A DNA stretch of 64,000 nucleotides from Silvania hatchlandensis (lineage in GTDB: Bacteria; Pseudomonadota; Gammaproteobacteria; Enterobacterales; Enterobacteriaceae), in contig NZ_JAMGZK010000051.1 in assembly GCF_025564065.1 (NCBI RefSeq), positions 228,144 to 292,143 of the forward strand, given 5' to 3'. Under the pieces are notes generated by a model that was not told where the DNA came from, ran no database searches, and saw only the letters and a program-made list of their open reading frames with translations. Position 1 is the first letter of the stretch. The number at the start of each line of letters is the position of its first letter. Of this stretch, positions 63,874-64,000 are shown piece after piece. Made by a program: the position numbers and the translations under genes.

Positions 63874-64000
63874 TGATCCTACCCACGTAATGTGGACACG
63901 GCCCTAAGCGAGGTTCTGGTTTTCAAACTGTTCCGGGCTGAGTCCGCCACAGGCGCTGTGACGTCTCCAGCGATTGTAATCACACTCGATATAATTAAAC
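63874..64000 (-). mobile_element. IS3-group insertion sequence, right end (runs off the window)
   Basis: The element tip TGATCCTACCCACG (63874-63887), followed by TAATGTGGACACGG, resembles the terminal inverted repeat of IS3 (TGATCTTACCCA...GTGGACACG). The transposase end lies just inside. It inserted about 220 bases beyond tRNA-Phe. The other end and target duplication are outside the window. Confidence 0.85.
63904..64000 (-). CDS. IS3-family transposase OrfB, C-terminal part
   Basis: The last 32 codons read [19 protein letters not shown] then [12 protein letters not shown] and a TAG stop, which matches the YIExFYNxxRRHSxxGxLSPxxFE end of the IS3-family DDE integrase domain. The rest of the gene lies beyond base 64000. 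Confidence 0.88.
   Translation of the reverse strand, partial: FNYIECDYNRWRRHSACGGLSPEQFENQNLA

Overview
The window is chromosomal DNA of a member of the Enterobacteriaceae, close to the Enterobacter / Leclercia / Lelliottia / Klebsiella group. Nearly every housekeeping protein matches its E. coli K-12 counterpart as I remember it, and the gene order follows the E. coli ula-to-pheU region (about 94 to 95 min) read in reverse. The species cannot be fixed from this window. The frdD-blc gap holds no ampC/ampR, which argues against most Citrobacter freundii or Enterobacter cloacae type genomes and leaves Leclercia, Klebsiella or similar lineages open.

Layout. 1-3 kb: end of ulaG, then ulaR, yjfP, bsmA and yjfN (ascorbate regulation, an esterase, stress proteins). 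3-8.2 kb: a chemoreceptor gene with a sigma-28-like promoter, aidB, and an MFS/MHS transporter where E. coli has yjfIJKLMC. 8.2-9 kb: rlmB. 9.0-19.8 kb: an 11-gene, one-strand accessory island inserted between rlmB and rnr. It encodes a PLP lyase of the D-cysteine desulfhydrase / L-cysteate sulfo-lyase family, an Asp/Glu-type racemase, a TauABC-like sulfonate ABC transporter, an M20 amidohydrolase and a five-gene dipeptide-type ABC transporter. 20-36 kb: core genes on the minus strand (rnr, nsrR, purA, hflC, hflK, hflX, hfq, miaA, mutL, amiB, tsaE, nnr), then queG on plus. 36.4-36.8 kb: three identical tRNA-Gly(GCC) genes with a clear promoter. 37-44 kb: orn, rsgA, psd, mscM, epmA. 44-48 kb: frdABCD behind an FNR-type promoter. 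47.8-50 kb: blc, the guanidinium exporter gene gdx/sugE under a guanidine-II riboswitch, an EcnR-like regulator and the small lipoprotein gene ecnB (ecnA is absent). 50-56 kb: efp, epmB, yjeI, groL-groS with a sigma-32 promoter, yjeH, fxsA. 56-62 kb: aspA, dcuA, cutA, dsbD, yjdC. 62-63.4 kb: an accessory LysE-family exporter and AraC-family regulator pair. 63.5 kb: tRNA-Phe, a small orphan ORF, and the right end of an IS3-group element that runs off the window.

How the genes work together. EpmA, EpmB and EF-P (lysine-34 modification) are all here. aspA and dcuA couple aspartate uptake to fumarate production, and FrdABCD reduces that fumarate during anaerobic respiration. Hfq, HflX and the HflKC protease regulators sit with miaA and mutL in the classic superoperon. 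The most interesting accessory content is the 11-gene island, which reads as an oxygen-independent route to recover sulfur, carbon and nitrogen from a cysteate-like sulfonate or its peptides. The next is the AraC/LysE pair, where a near-identical 18-bp repeat lies about 50 bp upstream of both start codons and looks like the regulator's operator. All similarity statements come from memory and inspection; no searches were run.
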